Origin: Pelodera strongyloides
Taxonomy: Eukaryota > Nematoda > Chromadorea > Rhabditida > Rhabditidae
Reading direction: 5' to 3'
Length of the DNA stretch: 64,000 nt
Assembly: GCA_036852015.1 (NCBI GenBank)
Contig: JAANDG010000134.1
Span: 124,001-188,000 of the forward strand
The notes below the pieces were generated by a model that was not told the DNA's origin, made no database searches, and worked only from the letters and a program-made list of their open reading frames with translations. Positions 1-10,200 of the stretch are shown piece after piece. Position 1 is the stretch's first letter. Every line of letters starts with the position of its first letter. Made by a program: the position numbers and the translations under genes.

Positions 1-344
1 GCTGAGGCTTGTCCTAGGCCGGATTTCCGATTTCACAGAGCCTTCTTGTAGTGCAGACCTTCACCTGAACCTTCTTCTAGTCGAAACCTCTCACATATCT
101 GAAAGAAAAAACACAATACAAAACAAAACGACAAAAAAATGACAACGAAACACGCACGACCGCACACCACAAAAACACGACGCCGAATGACCGGTGGGGC
201 GCCGCGGCACGCCTTATATACCAAGGGTCCCGCAACGAAAACAGATTACGGTATTTGGCACAAAGCCAAGGAGGAAAAGGCCACCCGAATTTCGTCTCAT
301 TTTGTTTTACTCATATTTTGTATGAGTACATCTTTGCAAGACAC

Positions 345-430
345 AAACACTTGGCAAGAATCGAACCTGCCGACATGAATCGACACCTGTTCTGGAACTG
401 CGCCTTAGACCACTCGGACATAAAGCACAT
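345..430 (-). pseudogene. tRNA-Leu/Ser-like pseudogene
   Basis: Read on the minus strand, this has an A-box-like segment (CCGAGTGGTCTAAGGCGC), a long variable region as in class II tRNAs, and a T arm (GCAGG, loop TTCGATT, CTTGC) that pairs well. The sequences where the acceptor stem should close do not pair, so it is not an intact tRNA. It may be a dead tRNA gene or the head of a tRNA-derived SINE. Confidence 0.45.
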
Positions 431-509
431 GTTAGACACTGCTGAAAGTTTGGTCATGTCCGGCCGACCGGCAAATATTCAACTAATGCGGAGCGGTGCG
501 CGTCACGGC

Positions 510-645
510 GCGGCAATTTTGGAGCAATCTGAAATCTTTTCCCTCTACTCTTTCTCAACACTGTCTCGCTACCCTGGCAATTTTGGGGCAAAATAACCGC
601 GGCAATTTTGGGGCAACGTTGCAAAACCGCGGCAATTTTGGGGCA
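510..645. repeat. Four short direct repeats, GGCAATTTTGGGGCA
   Basis: A 15-bp motif occurs about at 511 (one mismatch), 576, 601 and 631. The spacing is irregular, and three copies are preceded by or near CGCGGC. No function is evident. Confidence 0.6.
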
Positions 646-1320
646 ACATCTTCCAGTGGCCCTGAATGCGCGAGTCCTCGTAAAAGATGGTGCGGTATAT
701 GGTGCAAGCTAGCAGCGTCTCGCAACGAAAATACGAGATAGCACGCCATTTTGGAGGGACCAGACGATTATATAACCCTTTCTTTCTTGGCGTTTTTCAT
801 TATTTTATTATTTTCTTTGTTTCTTATTGTGACATCATCATCCATAATCTGTTTTTTTTTCTTGCTAAACACAAAGTTTACGCTGAATTTCGTCGTTTAT
901 GAAATCTGTACCCCCAAATATCTTCAATTCAGTATATATTTTGAACAAGTTAACTCGGTTAGGTCTCTTTCCTCAAAATTTATAGTCTACAAGCAAAGTT
1001 CATAATCGCTTATAACGCTCCAGTGCGGTTGGTAACTGATTGATTGATGATGCCTTTGGATCTTAATTATTTTTTCAACAAAACTTTGGGTACTTTCGCT
1101 CTTCGCTTCATTTCTGCTTCGTTGTTTTGATGCACTTTATGCCTTATATTTATTTATACCTCTGGAGGCAAATGTGTTTTTCATAAAGGAGTACTTTTGG
1201 CCTAAACCAGCTTGTTCAGGTACGTGAGCATGGATCACTGATCACTTGTTATTCAAACATCGGTGATGATTGACTAGATGTCAACTATTGGCAGCCTTCC
1301 CCACCTTGGATTTCATTGTT

Positions 1321-1327
1321 TGTTCAG
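1321..1327 (+). promoter_or_regulatory. Candidate trans-splice acceptor of rpl-12
   Basis: A pyrimidine-rich TTGTTCAG lies 28 nt upstream of the L12 start codon, with no upstream donor that would obviously pair with it. In nematodes such sites receive the SL leader. A short upstream ATG (1331) is followed by a stop after three codons. Confidence 0.4.
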
Positions 1328-1354
1328 TCAATGGGATGCGGATAACGTGCAAAC

Positions 1355-2287
1355 ATGCCTCCCAAGTTCGACCCCAATGAGATTAAGATTGGTAAGTTTT
1401 ATTTATATAAATCTCGAAATTATATAAATGTCGAATTTACTTGAGGCTAATTTTAAACGACGAAGTGTGGAAATTTAAAATTCTAAACTTATGTTACGTT
1501 CCCATTGCTTTTTTTATTGTCTTGGTTACTGTTTCATCCGAAGCTGTTTTCTACTGTCTTGACCATACTGTTTCAGTCTACCTCCGTTGCGTTAGAGGTG
1601 AGGTCGGAGCCACTTCGGCTCTCGCTCCCAAAGTCGGACCTCTTGGTCTTGTAAGTTTGGTCTTTCTTTTTTTGTTTTCCCATCTTTAGCATATTTGTGT
1701 ATTTGGTGTGGGATGGACTCAAGCCCGTTTCTCGGAAGTAGGTCTGCTTTCATTAGGTGATATGCATATACAACCTTCCTTTTTAGTCGCCCAAGAAGAT
1801 CGGAGACGATATTGCCAAGGCCACTCAGGACTGGAAGGGTCTGAAGGTCACATGCAAGCTGACCATTCAGAATCGTCAGGCTAAGATCCACGTTGTTCCC
1901 TCTGCCGCCTCTCTTCTGATTAAGGAACTTAAGGAGTCCGCTCGTGAGCGCAAGAAGATCAAGAATGGTACGGCTTTTTGGCGGAGGGTCGGGTTGTTAT
2001 CGATGACTCCCATCCCCCCGTCTTTTCTTCTTTTTAAAAAGATAGACTGGTAACCACCAATGAGGGTTTGGTAAGGATTTCACTTTGTTTTCTGCTTCAT
2101 GATTCTTCACCTGGTTTTTGTATTGTGGCCTTTTATTTGTTGCCTGACTACCAATTTCGCATTCATTACGATTTTTCAGTCAAACACAATGGAGATTTGA
2201 CTTTCGAGTCTATCATCAAGATTGCCCGCGTGATGAGACCACGATCCATGGCTAAGAAATTGGAAGGAACCGTCAAAGAGATCCTTG
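1355..2287 (+). CDS. rpl-12: Ribosomal protein L12 (uL11), four exons, last exon not found
   Basis: Large-subunit ribosomal protein of the GTPase-associated stalk base. Exons 1355-1391, 1577-1650, 1787-1967 and 2180-2287 splice in frame (GT..AG throughout) and give 133 codons. The product starts [12 protein letters not shown], continues [18 protein letters not shown], and ends [11 protein letters not shown], which matches L12 along its length. L12 proteins normally continue about 30 residues beyond EILG (the GTAQSVGC..HPHDII region). Exon 4 ends in phase 1 at a good donor (GTAAAT), but I found no acceptor followed by that coding sequence downstream. One unusual residue is an Arg in the usually Gly-Gly-Glu-Val-Gly stretch (RGEVG), and KESARERKK replaces the common KEPPRDRKK. 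So this is either a real gene whose last exon has diverged or lies far away, or a copy truncated by rearrangement. Identity is certain; functionality is not. Confidence 0.9.
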
Positions 2288-4044
2288 GTAAATTTCCTGT
2301 TCACTTTTTCTATTAATTTGATTCCTCTTTGTGTTGTGATTTTTAGTTTGCATTGTTTTTAACGAGATGATTGATGTACGTTGGGTGTTGGGCAGCTTAC
2401 TTTTTAACTATGTGCAGAAATGTGTCCAGTGCCGTCATCCGCCTTCTCGTAAATTATTTTCTAGGCGTGCAGCGAAAATGTATAGGCGAGGCGTTATGTT
2501 TACGTTGTGTTTGTTGAGGCAGAGTATTCTGATGAATTGTTACTTGCCGTCCCTCGTCACTCCACTTACCATTACATAAGTCATCAGAATTAGAATACTG
2601 TGCACACCAAACAAACTTGTGATTAGTTCTTTTCAGCTTACTATCGTAGAACTATACTATTATCAATTAATAACCGAACCGCGAACCGACGCATTATATT
2701 GTAAAAATAATATGTTTGCCAGTGATGTTTTCATTTAAATGACAAAACGAAGCTTAGGGACCGATAACGAGTGTGTAGGGAACCAATTCATATAGGTAAA
2801 CTTTGTTTAGTAATGACATTTTTTAGCCGGAGAACTTGCTGTTTGCATAGTGCGCTCGTACGCTGTTACGTGGGCCGAATATTATGATGTACGTTCGTTT
2901 TTGAAGAATGGATGTCGGCTGCCTGTAGCACGTTTCGGCCCATATTGGTATGTATGTTTCTTTCAAAATTATTGCATTGTTTCATTAGCCGTTTACCGAG
3001 ACGGCCAGCTAAGGTCGATTATTTACTGAGAGCGCCATGCTTGTATGTTTATTAAGTTAGATTTGACTTTATTTTTAGACGATTTGAGCAACTTATATTA
3101 AGTCCTTTAGACTGTAGGCAAGTTAGACCTCAGGTTAGAAGTAAAAGGTTGGATTCGTTTGTTCGTTCGTTGACAGCATAGTCGGGCCCGAATTCATCGC
3201 AATATTGCAGGTTACATGGTTACATCGCTTCCTTCAGCAGGTGACGTGGTTGTCCTCCCCTTCGCACAAGAGGGAATTTTGGATGGTCCAATAAGTTTTT
3301 CGAATGTTTTCTCTGAATGTGTAAAAGTTTAGGAGCTAAGTAATTACTGGAGTGTTGTTAATCTATTCGTCAAACTCTTGGCAGTTGTGTTCGCTTAACT
3401 ATTTAAGCAAAGCTGCCTTTTTTGTATATTAAAACCTAAGAAAGTTGTTATCTCATTTCAGTTTAACTGCTGCTGTGTATGCACTCTTCTTTCTAGGCTT
3501 TAATGCTTTATCTCTGTAGTTCAATGTATTTAAAATTTAAATGTTAGACGTTACATTTGAGCTAGTCACTGCCTTATTATAATGTTCAATTGGTGAGTAT
3601 TTCTGCTCCCGTCGTCTGCCTTTCATCTGCTACTTTCGTCTGCCTTTCATTCTAATTGGAGTTATATTTGAGAGAAATTTAATAATTTATTTTACTTGTA
3701 TATTAGTTTCTCAGTAAATATATTTTTTTAACTATGTGCATGGGAAGACCTGTTTTGTTGCCGTTTTGTTTTATATCATATTTTGTTTTATTCGCGTGTG
3801 TTGAATAATAATGTTTTTAATGATGTGTACTTAATTTTGAAATGGGTGGGGCGCGGTGTGGAGCCTTATGCTAAGTTCAGCCGCAGGTGCACCTCATACT
3901 TCCCCGCGCACTGCGGCTGCAAACCCGCATGGTGCATGGCACACTTCTCGCCATGTGCGGCCCTTTGGGAGAGTGCATTGCGCCGTGCTAGTCAGGTACA
4001 GAGTTGTTGACCATCATACATCTTTAAAACGGGGTTTTTAATAT
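2288..4044. other. No gene recognised
   Basis: This is where the final L12 exon would be expected. I searched by eye for an acceptor followed by Gly-Thr-Ala-Gln-Ser-Val and for His-Pro-His-Asp codons and saw neither. The DNA is AT-rich, with a GC-richer island at about 3880-3990. Confidence 0.5.
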
Positions 4045-4247
4045 TTGCCCATGCAGTCATAATGAATGCAGTCAACTTGCAGTCAAATTCGATGTAGTCA
4101 ACTTGTAGTCAAATTTGGTGCAGTCAACTTGCAGTCAATTTTTATGCAGTCAACAAGCTTTGCAGTCAAATTAGCCAATTTGCAGTCAACGACTGCCTTG
4201 CAGTCAAATTTGCAGTCATGCAGTCATGCAGTCATGCAGTCATATGT
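4045..4247 (+). repeat. Degenerate GCAGTCAA minisatellite
   Basis: Many copies of GCAGTCAA(C/A)TT at irregular 11- to 25-bp spacing, ending in a (CAGTCATG)n run around 4214-4242. The short open frame across it is a by-product of the repetition. Confidence 0.8.
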
Positions 4248-4455
4248 ACAATTAACCCTATTCTTATGGTGTAAATTCTTAAAACCCTTCTTGTGCAAAT
4301 TCTTATTGTAAAACCCTGAAGTTTCACTTCCTATGTTTTAATAAACTCTGCATTTATTGTGTAAACTTATATATATTTCATGCATTTTCGTTGCGACCGG
4401 GACACGCACATCTGGGTACTTTCACCCAGTTTCCTGATAAACAGTACCCAACTGC

Positions 4456-5200
4456 GGTAGAATTGAAGAACACTACCCCCTGGATTGAAGAACACTACCC
4501 CTTTTTGAAAAATATTACCCCATGCAAAATAATACCCCATTTTACAAAATACTACCCCCCCTGTCTTTACAAAATACTACCCCTTTCTAGTGGGGTAGTC
4601 ATATTCAATGGTGGGGTAGTCATGTTCAATTGTGGGGTAGTCATATTCAATGGTGGGGTAGTCATATTCAATGGTGGGGTAGTCATATTCAATGGTGGGG
4701 TAGTCATGTTCAATTGTGGGGTAGTCATATTCAATGGTGGGGTAGTCATAGTCAATGGTGGGGTAGTCATATTCAATGGAGGGGTAGTCATGTTCAATTG
4801 TGGGGTAGTCATATTCAATGGTGGGGTAGTCATATTCAATTGATGGGGGTAGTATTTTGTAATTTTTCTCACGGGGTAGTAAAAGCCGATGGGTGGGGGT
4901 AATATTTTGTAAGAAGGGGTAGTATTTTCACATGTAGGGGGTAGCGTAATTCAAGATTACCTAGGGTTTGAAGATCACTACCCCGCCATTGAAGAACACT
5001 ACCCCACCATTGAAGAACGCTACCCCTTTCTTACAATTTACTACCCATTGACTTGGGTAATAAAATGTCAAAAGGGGTAGTGTTCTTCAATGGTGGGGTA
5101 GTACTTTGCATGCTACAAAATGCTACCCCCATACATTTGGGGTAGTATATTTCAAATTTGGGTAGTATTCTTCAGTGGAGTAGTATTCTTCAATTTTACC
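4456..5200. mobile_element. TIR element inserted in a WD40 exon, 9-bp target duplication
   Basis: The insert begins GGTAGAATTGAAGAA and ends with the complement of GGTAAAATTGAAGAA, so about 21 bp of terminal inverted repeat is visible. It is flanked by CCCAACTGC at 4447-4455 and 5201-5209. The intact paralogue has this 9-mer once, so the ends are fixed by comparison. Inside are many copies of short motifs such as GAACACTACCCC and GGGGTAGT in both orientations, and a 21-bp minisatellite. No transposase frame is present. A 9-bp duplication would fit Mutator-like elements, but I cannot assign a superfamily. Confidence 0.75.
4591..4840 (+). repeat. 21-bp minisatellite, about 12 copies
   Basis: The unit is GGGGTAGTCATATTCAATGGT with few variants. 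Because 21 is a multiple of three, several frames stay open and read as heptapeptide repeats (for example MTTPPLN on the minus strand). There is no sign that these are translated. Confidence 0.9.
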
Positions 5201-5285
5201 CCCAACTGCAATGGACGCCCGAGATGGAAATGTGATCGTGGGATGCAGCCGCGGCTCATTAATTACTTGGACTAATGATGATTAG

Positions 5286-6112
5286 AATAAAAATAAAGAA
5301 ATATCTCCATCCTCGCTTTGCATTTTCTCAGTTGTTACAACCCTCTAAAAGACTCCAAGATGAATATTATCGCTCGTGTGTTCACAAAACAACGAGTGCC
5401 GAAGAATTGAATCCAAATAGCCGCCGCACTTTCGCCTGAAACAGGCAAGTTCGCGGCGGCTAACGGGCGTCCAAATAGCCGCCGCGTGTTCGTCTATTTC
5501 TGGCAAGTTCGCAGGGTTTAGCGCGGCCGAATAGCTGCCACTTTTCGGAGCAAAGCATGTGAAGAGTTCAACAGATGCACCTGGAAGAATACTACAGCCG
5601 CCGCGAACATGCCGTCAATCTTCAGAGAGTAAAAAGCAGCCGCCGCGTGCCTCTTTTCAAAAAGTATACTATTTCAATGCAGTTTATGTAGTATGTGCCT
5701 TCCGGTTTTGGTGTTGACGAGCACAGAAAATTAGAATACAATACACAGGACAGTTATGAACCAGACGGCTACGCCACCTGAAACGTCTTTCCATACACAT
5801 ACTTATGAAACGTCTGAAACGTAGATGAAAATCTTGTGAAAAAGTCAACCACAAAGTTATTCCTTTGTATAATGAGCTTTGAGTGCCTCTCCACCCTTTT
5901 TATACTGCGGAACATTTTATTCAAATTGAACTTTTATTCACAGGGTGCTAGCGCTAGCGCACGCTACAGTTACTCTTTTATATACAATAGATATTGAAGG
6001 GGGTTTCAACTCAAATTTTGCCGATGAGTTGTTCGACACAGTAGACGAGAAGAGTGTCCATATGACAACTTGATCGACGTCATAGGGCTAGGGCCAGGAG
6101 AGGAGCCTTCGC
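5286..6112. other. Intergenic, with GC-rich inverted segments
   Basis: At 5410-5650 there are repeated GCCGCCGC / GCGGCGGC segments in inverted orientation (for example AAATAGCCGCCGC and GCGGCGGCTAA). From about 5760 the DNA belongs to a dispersed repeat described separately. No gene is seen. Confidence 0.5.
5760..5990 (+). repeat. Dispersed repeat family ACCAGACGGCTA, copy 1
   Basis: Starts ACCAGACGGCTACGCC, contains GAAACGTCTGAAACGTAGATGAAAATC in two pieces, and ends near ACGCTACAGTTACTCTTTTATA. Related copies lie at 6350-6570, 12487-12720 and 24419-24650, and a fragment at 26648. All end in a similar CTCTT..TATA(A)TAAGA stretch. No inverted ends are seen, so it may be a SINE-like or LTR-derived sequence. 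Confidence 0.6.
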
Positions 6113-6205
6113 CGACACTTCGTCGCTGATTCGGAAACTCGCCAGCAACCCGTTCTCGTTCCCAAGTTGAATTATCCTTTTATCGTCTCGGTGGCTAGAA
6201 ATTTC
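6113..6205 (-). pseudogene. Stray WD40 exon copy (paralogue of FBXW-B exon 6)
   Basis: On the minus strand an acceptor (TTTTCATAG) is followed by an open segment reading EISSHRDDKRIIQL..ENGLLAS. This is clearly related to exon 6 of the F-box/WD40 gene at 22807-22929 (EIARHRDDKMIIQL..ENGLLAS). As in that gene, CCTAAG/TTAGGC telomere-like hexamers lie just upstream of the acceptor (6212-6235). The end diverges (FRISDEVSAKAP), and no neighbouring exons in the same orientation are seen. Probably a duplicated fragment. Confidence 0.6.
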
Positions 6206-6349
6206 CTATGAAAACAAGCAGACTTGGGCCTAGGCTTAGGGCTACAATGGTAGTTTGAGGCCGATTTGGAACAGCTTAGTTTTATCTTACTTAGTTTGAT
6301 TAGATAGTATTCTTGTTTTCAATGTAGACTAGTATTACGCATATCATAT

Positions 6350-6570
6350 ACCAGACGGCTACGCGGCCCGAGGCGCTTTTCCGTTTTCCGTACATCTGTG
6401 ACGTAGATGAAAATCTTTGCGAATGAAGACATGCATCGTTCTTTTACATGAGATTATTCTAATTTGAGCGGCGGCACTCTTTCATAACCATTGCGGGACA
6501 ATTTATTCGAATTATGCTTCCGTAACGCGAGTGTTATTGCACGCTACAGTTACTCTTTTATATAATAAGA
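6350..6570 (+). repeat. Dispersed repeat family ACCAGACGGCTA, copy 2
   Basis: Begins ACCAGACGGCTACGCGGCC and ends ACGCTACAGTTACTCTTTTATA. It is about 590 bp from copy 1 in the same orientation. Confidence 0.6.
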
Positions 6571-6737
6571 AGATATGTTGTGAAATTTTTCCGAGCGTCC
6601 ATGCATGTCGGAACTTTTTTTGGCTAGAAGCCTTAGCTGGATAACTAGTCTTTGACTGTAACGGCACTGTATTTGAATACACTTTACTTACAACAGATGT
6701 ATGCACCTGGAAGAATGCCTAATACTATAACGAGTAC

Positions 6738-6872
6738 CAAAAACGGTGACTACATTTGTTAATTCCTTTTGAGTCAGGTGCACTTTACCGGGTCCACCGT
6801 ACCCAGCGGTGCTCCCTCCAGGTGCTTCGCAAACTGGGAGGTTTGTCCCAAGCATATGCTTAGCCCTTGGCA
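6738..6872. repeat. Shared 5' flank of the two F-box genes, copy A
   Basis: This stretch (for example CAGGTGCACTTTAC, GGGAGGTTTG, CTTAGCCCTTGGCAATA) matches the reverse complement of 26453-26640 over about 135-190 bp with moderate divergence. Both copies lie 0.3-0.6 kb upstream of the start codon of an F-box gene. The two genes were therefore duplicated together with their flanks and now point in opposite directions. Confidence 0.7.
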
Positions 6873-7167
6873 ATAGGCTATATGTAGTACTTAATGTCCT
6901 GTATCAGGAGCACAACCACACATTTTTACTTAGTTCGACTCAGCGGATGCCGTTTTGATAGTTGATTTGGGAATGTATTGATACTACTAACTACATCTTG
7001 CTTTATGGAGCTTACTAAAAAATTTCTCACCTTTGTTGCGCGTTTTGTGAAAGCTAGGCGACTTTTTGTCTGTACAGTTTTGCTTAGGCTTAGGCTTGCA
7101 GTTTGACAAGCGAAGAAAAGAGCCAAACTAACAATAAAGTAACGATTTTAATTGCTCGCAAAATCCT

Positions 7168-7225
7168 CGGCAGCAGCGAGATTTGAACCTGCCATCAGTC
7201 TAATGCTTTACCATTTCGCTAATGC
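7168..7225 (-). pseudogene. tRNA-like sequence
   Basis: The minus strand has an A-box-like TAGCGAAATGGTAAAGC and a B-box-like GCAGGTTCAAATCTC. The acceptor and anticodon stems do not form properly. Degenerate tRNA or SINE head. Confidence 0.4.
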
Positions 7226-7285
7226 ATTTTTTCGAGTTTTTTTCACATGTTCACAATTTATTTTCTAAACTAAATTAGTTGTCCT

Positions 7286-7292
7286 CTTTCAG
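7286..7292 (+). promoter_or_regulatory. Candidate trans-splice acceptor of F-box gene A
   Basis: CCTCTTTCAG ends 3 nt before the ATG at 7296. An acceptor immediately before a start codon, with no first exon needed, is typical of nematode SL trans-splicing. The paralogue at 26128 has the same arrangement. Confidence 0.65.
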
Positions 7293-7295
7293 AAA

Positions 7296-10200
7296 ATGTC
7301 GTGTTTCCGGTGCATATGCTCACAGCTGATGAAGAAGAAAAAGAAAGAAAATAAAGAAAATAAAGAAAATAAAGTTGATTACTTTGGCCGCTTGCCAAAT
7401 GAAGTTCTAAACACGATCTTTGGGCATCTTAGTAAAGAATGTCTATTCGAAAATGTCCTTCCCGTCTGCCGGAGGTTCTACTCGTAAGTTTGATCTTCAT
7501 TTCCTACTTTGTGTTCTTCGAGTTTCTAGAAATACGTTTGAGAACGCGAAAACTGGGCGTGCAAGCGGCAACCCTACGGCGCGCATGTGTCGTGCAAAAG
7601 AGTCGCGTTGCAGCATACAAATTACACGCCAAGTTTCGTCAGTGCAGTACTATAAAGATGTGCAGGACTGCGATTATTTAGTACAATGCTTTGTAACTTC
7701 GATGTAATTTAAATAGTTTCCTTTTCAGTCTTGTCAAAAGCAAACGCTGGTGGAACCATCGGATCGAGGTAAGTTTTAACACAAGTTTTAATAACATTTA
7801 ATACAGTGCTACATCATATTTATTATTTTGAATATTATTATTTATTATACTCATTAAAAAGAGCGCAACGCCGTGAGAGACGATGAAAAAAGAAAAATCA
7901 AAGTAGATAATATTATAGGTACTAGGATATAATTTCCACCAACAGTATATAGATTGTAATTCCACAAGAGTTAACAAAGAAAACGATGTTGATAGCGAAT
8001 CAAAGAATTTGGTCCCACACAAACAGCCAACCCGTATTTTGTAGTTTTAGTTTAGTTTAGCCACGTTACCTCAACAAAAGAACTACGTGTCCACGTTCTC
8101 AACAATCCTAAACGTGCCACACATAAATGTAAAAAAACATGCAATAATAAACAAGTAGATACATCTCAGGGCCATCACAAATAAAATTGGGGCCTAGCAT
8201 CGTCACTACCCTCCACCCGCAGGAGTCCGCATGCGCTGCGTAGCTAAACCATTTATAAATGTGTATAGGAAAAAAGGGTTAACTGCTTATGTAGAACCTC
8301 CTTCTTATTATTCTTCACGAGAGTAATGTATAAACCTGTATAATTGCCTGAGCATACATGCACATGGTGCTGCATTAGTGATTTGATGTGTTTGAAAAGG
8401 CAAGTGAATAGAAATAGAAAGGAAAGAATTATGATTTATCCTCGTTGTTGCCGATAGTCGTTCCAGCATGCTGTAAATTCCACTAGTTGATAGTCAGCGT
8501 ATTCTAAATGAATCAACGGTTAACAGAGATAATATTTTCCATTTTTTCAACTCCGAGACATTCAAGGATATCTATGGCTTTCAGCTTTTTCTTAAAGACA
8601 TGAGAATTTTGCGACACTAGCGCGTCTAGCGGAAAATTTGCGTTTGAAAGCCACCTCGCCGTTCTTATAAAGAAAGAGTGAAATTTGACATTTTTGCGAC
8701 TGAATTCAATACTCAGATTAAAGTAGCTTGATCTGCTCATTGGCCTCCACGCATAGTATTTACTACTATCTATATCCACCTCACGCTTTATGATTTTGAA
8801 AGATGTAATGAGGTCTTTTTGAATGCGCCGTTCTTGTAAAGTTTTTAGACCCAATATTTTGAGCCGTTCAGAGTATTTCGGAATAATAATACCTGGTTTT
8901 GCACATTTTTTGAAAATGATCCACGTAATGGTAGCTTGTACATCTTCCAGTTGCTTTATATGGATCGATAAGTATGGATTCCAAACACATGAGGCAAATT
9001 CGAGTATAGGTAGAACCCATACAGTGTAAGCCTTTATGAGAAGACGGGGGTCTCTTAGTTGCAGGGTACTATTTATACCATAGAAGCATCGGAGGGCCTT
9101 AGATGTGGTAATGGAAATATGTTCAGAAAAGGACAAGGACTCGTCAAATATTACACCTAAATCACGCGCCGAATTTTTAGATTTCACAAGCTGGCCTTGT
9201 ATGCTATAAAAATTGTGAGGGTTGTTTCGACCAATATGTAAAGAAGCACATTTAAGAGGTGCAATTTTCAATTGCCATTTAACGCAGTATTCTTCTAATT
9301 TACGCAGGCACAAATCTAGTTCATCAACCAACGATGAAGAGGTATTAGAATATCGTAGAAAAAGTTTTACGTCATCAGCAAAAATAGAAACCTTGACGTT
9401 AGGACAACAAGCTAAAAATTTGGGTAAGTCAGAAAGATACAGAATAAATAGAGTTGGGCTTAGGACTCCTCCCTGAGGAACACCAGAAGGTGCGGGATAT
9501 TCATCAGAAAGCACATCATCTACTTTTACACGAAAAGTTCTGTTCTCTAAGTAGGATTGAATCCAATGCACAAGTTGGGTTGGTAGTCCAAGAGACAAGA
9601 GATATTTATCCTTTGTTGGCGCTATAAAGCTCTAATATTAGTTCTATTTAATCTCTAATTGCTAGTTGCTTGTATGAATACAGTTTCCTTGATTATATGT
9701 CGTCCGATATATATATATATATATATGCATTTTTTCGTATTTTATCTTTGATTTACTACTTTGAATTTTAAAACTATCGAATTCTTTCATCGTCTCTTAT
9801 GGCGTTGCGCTCTTTCTAAGAGTCTAATAAACATTATGATAAGAGCTATAGGCTATAGAGTAATGTTGGTTTATCGGACTATGAGCGATATTCTCTGTTT
9901 AGCCTGTCAAGAATGCGGATGAAGAAATATGTGCGCTGTTGAACTTACTTCGTTCTACGGTCAGTTATATTTTCGCCTCATCATATTCAACCTTAAAGGG
10001 AATATGTATGCCCTTTTTGAAGTTAAGCTGTATTAATAGAATGTGTATTCCTCATTAAGGAAACAACAACAAAAATTGTTAAAAGCTTCCCATTTAAAAG
10101 AAAATGATTTTCAAAGTTCACCTTTTCCATAGTAAACGCGTTTACTGCCACCCTGGCTTACACGGCAGGTCTGATGGAGAAAAAATTTAGCATGTGTGCA

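Larger units (their letters stand above)
1..1354. other. Gene-free upstream stretch
   Basis: No exon chain with matching splice sites is seen here. The stretch holds a degenerate tRNA-like sequence, a short direct-repeat cluster, and AT-rich DNA up to the L12 gene. Several short open frames are present, but they lack protein-like composition and splice context. Confidence 0.6.
4382..5285 (+). pseudogene. Broken last exon of an F-box/WD40 paralogue
   Basis: The left piece (4382-4455) and right piece (about 5201-5285) together correspond almost base for base to the last exon of the minus-strand F-box/WD40 gene (13982-14131). That exon ends in a WD-like segment (VVVGCSRGSLITW) and a TAG stop. 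Two lesions are visible. The 3' splice acceptor, TTCAG in the intact copy, reads TTCATG here. A 745-bp element also splits the exon, with CCCAACTGC on both sides. No accompanying upstream WD40 exons in the same orientation were found, so this is a stranded, dead exon copy. Confidence 0.8.

Noticed and set aside
4045..4260. CRISPR-like array of GCAGTCAA units
   Set aside because: Spacing is irregular, repeats are too short, there are no unique spacers of constant length, and the genome is a nematode's.
4567..4902. Heptapeptide-repeat proteins (MTTPPLN and others) in several frames
   Set aside because: They are translations of the 21-bp minisatellite inside a mobile element; the open frames follow from the unit length being a multiple of three.
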